From Rhizobium favelukesii (lineage in GTDB: Bacteria; Pseudomonadota; Alphaproteobacteria; Rhizobiales; Rhizobiaceae): a stretch of DNA of 64,000 nucleotides. The translations under genes were made by a program, and so were the position numbers. This document shows, in pieces, positions 61,077 to 64,000 of the stretch. Location of the stretch: assembly GCF_000577275.2 (NCBI RefSeq), contig NZ_HG916854.1:372001-436000 (forward strand). The letters run 5' to 3'. Positions within the stretch are counted from its first letter, which is position 1. Each line of letters begins with the position of its first letter. The notes under the pieces were generated by a model. That model saw only the letters and a list, made by a program, of their open reading frames with translations, was not told the origin of the DNA and did not search any database.

Positions 61077-62000
61077 GTGCTCGGCTTCATTCTCAGACGC
61101 TCGGCCCAGAGCTTCATTGCAGTGATCGGCCTGCTGATCCTGGTGTTCTTCCTTTCGAGGCTGACGGGCGATCCGGCCTATCTCTATCTGCCGCTCGACT
61201 CCTCGCAGGCCCAGCGCCAGGCGTTTTCACAGACGCACGGCTTCAACGACCCGCTGATCGTCCAGTTCGGCCGCTATCTGCTGGAACTCACAAGGCTCGA
61301 TTTCGGCGAGGCGATGAGCCGCAATCGGCCGGCTATGGAAGTGGCGCTCGAAGCCTTTCCCCAGACGCTGAAGCTGGCAGTTATCGCGGTCGGCCTTTCC
61401 CTCTGTCTTGCGATCGTTGTCGGCTCGCTGGCGGCGGCGCGACCGAACAGTCTCTTCGATACGCTGGCCAGCACCGCCTCACTGGCTGGCGCCAGCGCTC
61501 CCGATTTCTGGGTCGCGATCGTCGCGATCCTCGTCTTCGCCGTCGGCCTCGGCTGGTTGCCGACGTCAGGCACGGGCACACCACTTCATTGGATCATGCC
61601 GATCTTCGTGCTGACGCTCCGTCCTTTCGGCCTGCTGGTGCAGGTGGTGCGCGGCACGATGATCAGCGCGCTCAGCTCCGCCTACGTCAAAACGGCAAGG
61701 GCCAAGGGCGTCAAGCGTTCGCAGATCATCTTCAAGCATGCGCTGCGCAATTCGCTGCTGCCGGTCATCACCGTTGCCGGTGACCTGGCCGCAAGCCTCG
61801 TCAATGGCGCCGTCGTCGTCGAATCCATCTTCGGCTGGCCGGGTATCGGCAAACTGATGATTGACGCAATCGTGCGTCGCGATTTCGCGCTCATTCAGGC
61901 GACGGTGCTGGTCACCGCAGTGGCGATCTTCGTCCTCAATATCGCGATCGACCTGATCTACGCCCGCCTCGATCCCCGCATAAGGTTTCAAACGAGATGA
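61077..62000 (+). CDS. Peptide-type ABC importer permease 1 (DppB-like)
   Basis: A 307-residue permease, GTG start with AAGGTAAGGA upstream. LGFILRRSAQSFIAVIGLLI at the N-terminus and the soluble loop with GLDPLIVQFG-like residues (NDPLIVQFGRYLLELTRLDF) match DppB. The EAA loop YVKTARAKGVKRSQIIFKHA and NSLLPVITVAGDLAASLVNG are highly typical. Six helices. Overlaps the next permease by 4 bases. Confidence 0.93.
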   Translation: MLGFILRRSAQSFIAVIGLLILVFFLSRLTGDPAYLYLPLDSSQAQRQAFSQTHGFNDPLIVQFGRYLLELTRLDFGEAMSRNRPAMEVALEAFPQTLKLAVIAVGLSLCLAIVVGSLAAARPNSLFDTLASTASLAGASAPDFWVAIVAILVFAVGLGWLPTSGTGTPLHWIMPIFVLTLRPFGLLVQVVRGTMISALSSAYVKTARAKGVKRSQIIFKHALRNSLLPVITVAGDLAASLVNGAVVVESIFGWPGIGKLMIDAIVRRDFALIQATVLVTAVAIFVLNIAIDLIYARLDPRIRFQTR

Positions 62001-62944
62001 GTATGTCGGCCATGACAACGACCGCCGAGAAAAAACAGCACGATATCGGACGGTTCCACATCCTTCGACTGATTTCGCGCAACCGCCTGGCGCTTGCCGC
62101 GGTGATCTTCCTCGTCGTCGTGATCCTCTGCGCCGTGCTCGGACCCTGGTTGATGGGCGACCTCATCGACAAGCCGAATTTCCGCGCTCGCAATATGGCG
62201 CCTTTCAGCTTCTCGCAGGGCTGGGCCTATGTGCTCGGCGCCGATACGCTCGGTCGCAGCCTGCTCGCGCGCCTCGTCGTCGGCGCACAGAATACTCTTG
62301 GCATCGCCTTTTGCGCCGTCCTCTGCTCGATCGTCATCGGCGGCCTGCTCGGGCTGGTCGCCGGCTATTCCCGCGGCATCGCCAGCGCGATGATCTTGCG
62401 CGGCGCCGATATCGTCATGAGTTTCCCGTCGCTGCTGCTTGCGTTGATCGTGCTCTTTAGCCTCGGGCCATCGATCACCAACCTCGTTATCGTTCTCGCC
62501 ATCACCCGCGTACCGATCTATCTGAGGACAACGCGCGCAGAGGTGCTTGAGGTGCGCGAGCGCATGTTCGTCAGCGCCGCCATGGCGCTCGGTGCCAGCC
62601 ACAGCCGCATTCTCTTCCGGCATATCGCGCCGATCGTCGTGCCGACGCTTGTCACCATCGGCGCCATCGACTTCGCGACCGTGGTTCTGGCAGAATCCGC
62701 GTTGAGCTTCCTTGGCCTCGGCATCCAGGCACCGCAATTCACCTGGGGTGCCATGGTGGCAACTGGACGCGGCTATCTTTCGACCGCGTGGTGGATTGCC
62801 TTCTGGCCCGGCCTCGCGATCCTGTTGACCACGCTTTCGCTCAATATCCTTTCGAGCTGGTGGCGAACTTACGCCGATCCGCAGCAGCGCTGGCGCATTG
62901 AGCTCGCCCGTTCGAAGAAGGGACTTCAGGAGAAACGCACATGA
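61997..62944 (+). CDS. Peptide-type ABC importer permease 2 (DppC-like)
   Basis: A 315-residue permease of the DppC type: LISRNRLALAAVIFLVVVIL in the first helix, AYVLGADTLGRSLLARLVVG, the EAA loop FVSAAMALGASHSRILFRHI and LGIQAPQFTWGAMVATGRGY near the C-terminus. The start at 61997 overlaps the DppB-like stop; a second ATG at 62003 is also possible. It pairs with permease 1 in the inner membrane. Confidence 0.93.
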   Translation: MSMSAMTTTAEKKQHDIGRFHILRLISRNRLALAAVIFLVVVILCAVLGPWLMGDLIDKPNFRARNMAPFSFSQGWAYVLGADTLGRSLLARLVVGAQNTLGIAFCAVLCSIVIGGLLGLVAGYSRGIASAMILRGADIVMSFPSLLLALIVLFSLGPSITNLVIVLAITRVPIYLRTTRAEVLEVRERMFVSAAMALGASHSRILFRHIAPIVVPTLVTIGAIDFATVVLAESALSFLGLGIQAPQFTWGAMVATGRGYLSTAWWIAFWPGLAILLTTLSLNILSSWWRTYADPQQRWRIELARSKKGLQEKRT

Positions 62945-64000
62945 CCGGCACGCATCTGCTTGAGGTCAAGGACCTGACCGTCGACTTCCTGTCGCTTGGC
63001 GGCGCCTTCCGCGCGGCAAACGGCGTCAGCTTCCACATTGATGCCGGCGAGACGCTGGTCATTCTCGGCGAATCGGGCTCCGGCAAGTCGGTAAGCGCCA
63101 GCGCTATCATGGGGCTCATCGATACTCCGCCGGGCGATATCTGCGCCGGTTCCGTCACATATCGCGGTCGCGATCTTGAAGCGATGAGCGAGGAAGCGCG
63201 CCGCGATCTCAATGGACGCAAGATCGCGATGATCTTCCAAGATCCGCTGTCGCACCTCAACCCCGTTTACACGATCGGTTGGCAGCTCGCCGAGGTCTTC
63301 AGCGCCCATGGCGTCGCGACGGGGGCGCAGGCGCGCGAAAAGGCAATCGACATCCTGCGCCGCGTCGGCATTCCCGAACCCGAAAAGCGGATCGACCAGT
63401 ATCCGCACCAGTTTTCAGGAGGCCAGCGCCAGCGCATCATGATCGGCATGGCGATCGCGCTGAGGCCCGAGATCCTGATCGCCGACGAGCCGACGACGGC
63501 GCTCGACGTCAGCGTTCAGGGACAGATCCTCGACCTCCTGAAGAAACTGCAGGCCGAGGATGGCCTGGCGATCATCATGATCACCCATGATCTCGAAGTC
63601 GCCGCCAGCATGGCGGACCGGGTGATCGTCATGAATTCGGGGCGCATCGTCGAGGAGGGGGAGGCGCGCACCGTCTTCGAGAACCCGAAGCACAGCTATA
63701 CCAGGACGCTGATCAACGCGCTGCCGCATGGTGATCAGGACGCGCCGCGGCGGCAGGCCGGCAAGCCGGTCGGCAAACCCATTCTCGAAGTCAAAAACCT
63801 CGACAAGTTCTACGCGCTCTCGTCAGGGATATTCTCTGCGCCCACGGAGCTTCACGCCGTCAAGAATCTGAGCTTCGACGTCGCGGCCGGCGAGACGATC
63901 GGCATCGTCGGTGAAAGCGGCTCCGGCAAATCGACGGTGGCGCGCGTACTGCTGCGGCTGAACGATGCCTCGAAGGGGGAGGCGCTGTTTCATGGCCGTG
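62941..64000 (+). CDS. Fused double ATPase of the peptide-type importer (3' truncated by window)
   Basis: The visible 353 residues hold one full nucleotide-binding domain and the start of another. Domain 1 has LGESGSGKSVSASAIMG (Walker A), the signature FSGGQRQRIMIGMA, Walker B ILIADEPTTALDVS and the switch ITHDLE. The DppD-type tail with PKHSYTRTLINALP follows. After a linker near residue 270, domain 2 starts ILEVKNLDKFYALSSG with Walker A VGESGSGKSTVARVLLRL at about residue 324, and runs off the window. Such fusions replace separate DppD and DppF (compare GsiA/YejF). It overlaps the permease stop by 4 bases (ATGA). Confidence 0.93.
   Translation, partial: MTGTHLLEVKDLTVDFLSLGGAFRAANGVSFHIDAGETLVILGESGSGKSVSASAIMGLIDTPPGDICAGSVTYRGRDLEAMSEEARRDLNGRKIAMIFQDPLSHLNPVYTIGWQLAEVFSAHGVATGAQAREKAIDILRRVGIPEPEKRIDQYPHQFSGGQRQRIMIGMAIALRPEILIADEPTTALDVSVQGQILDLLKKLQAEDGLAIIMITHDLEVAASMADRVIVMNSGRIVEEGEARTVFENPKHSYTRTLINALPHGDQDAPRRQAGKPVGKPILEVKNLDKFYALSSGIFSAPTELHAVKNLSFDVAAGETIGIVGESGSGKSTVARVLLRLNDASKGEALFHGR

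Noticed and set aside
1..64000. tRNA, rRNA or riboswitch genes
   Set aside because: No cloverleaf-like or conserved rRNA sequence was recognised by eye. A covariance-model search would be needed to exclude small RNAs.

Overview
The window looks like an accessory region of a Rhizobiales genome (Rhizobium, Ensifer or Agrobacterium type), perhaps carried on a plasmid or chromid. The sequence reasons are a BA14K-family secreted protein, a DUF1127 mini-protein, an imuA-imuB-dnaE2 damage-tolerance cassette behind an alphaproteobacterial SOS box (GAAC-N7-GAAC), many ABC importers each paired with its own regulator, strongly GC-rich third codon positions, and insertion-sequence remnants between decayed genes. 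No rRNA, tRNA, CRISPR array or replication origin was seen.

Layout. 1-10.2 kb is a junkyard: the end of a metallophosphoesterase, small secreted and hypothetical genes, an SDR, and a run of broken genes (DUF6766, AbiEi-type antitoxin, histidine kinase with a 9-bp minisatellite, amine oxidase, MFS exporter tail) around an IS630-family element with recognisable ends. 10.2-21.7 kb is an intact catabolic cluster. A LacI-type regulator faces a gene set for a branched-chain-type ABC importer, a glutathione transferase-like protein, a hydroxyquinol-type intradiol dioxygenase, an SDR, a beta-keto acid cleavage enzyme (BKACE), an MDR oxidoreductase, a cupin and a gamma-carbonic-anhydrase-like protein. 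Three near-identical palindromic operators lie in the divergent promoter. 22-28.8 kb carries dinB and, divergently, imuA (broken by an internal deletion), imuB and dnaE2.

29-38.6 kb holds an agmatinase-type ureohydrolase convergent with a two-component flavin monooxygenase pair, a DHFR-like protein facing an HxlR regulator, an ArsR regulator facing an SDR, and a SulP transporter. 39-47.3 kb holds a LysR and a HutC-type GntR regulator facing a polar amino acid importer whose ATPase has a 1-base frameshift, then a flavin amine oxidase and a cation/proton antiporter. 47.5-58 kb mixes single enzymes (haloacetate-dehalogenase-like hydrolase, GNAT, GYD, Nudix) with a dead Xre-RES toxin-antitoxin pair, an ArgP-LysE exporter module with a DapA-family enzyme, and two frameshifted genes. 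58.1-64 kb is a GntR/FCD regulator and a peptide/opine-type ABC importer; its fused double ATPase runs off the window.

Theme: uptake operons with dedicated regulators feed short catabolic modules, set in DNA where at least a dozen genes have been broken by small indels, stops or insertions. The most promising unit is the 10.2-21.7 kb cluster. It could form a hydroxyquinol/3-oxoadipate route in which a BKACE replaces the usual CoA-transferase and thiolase.
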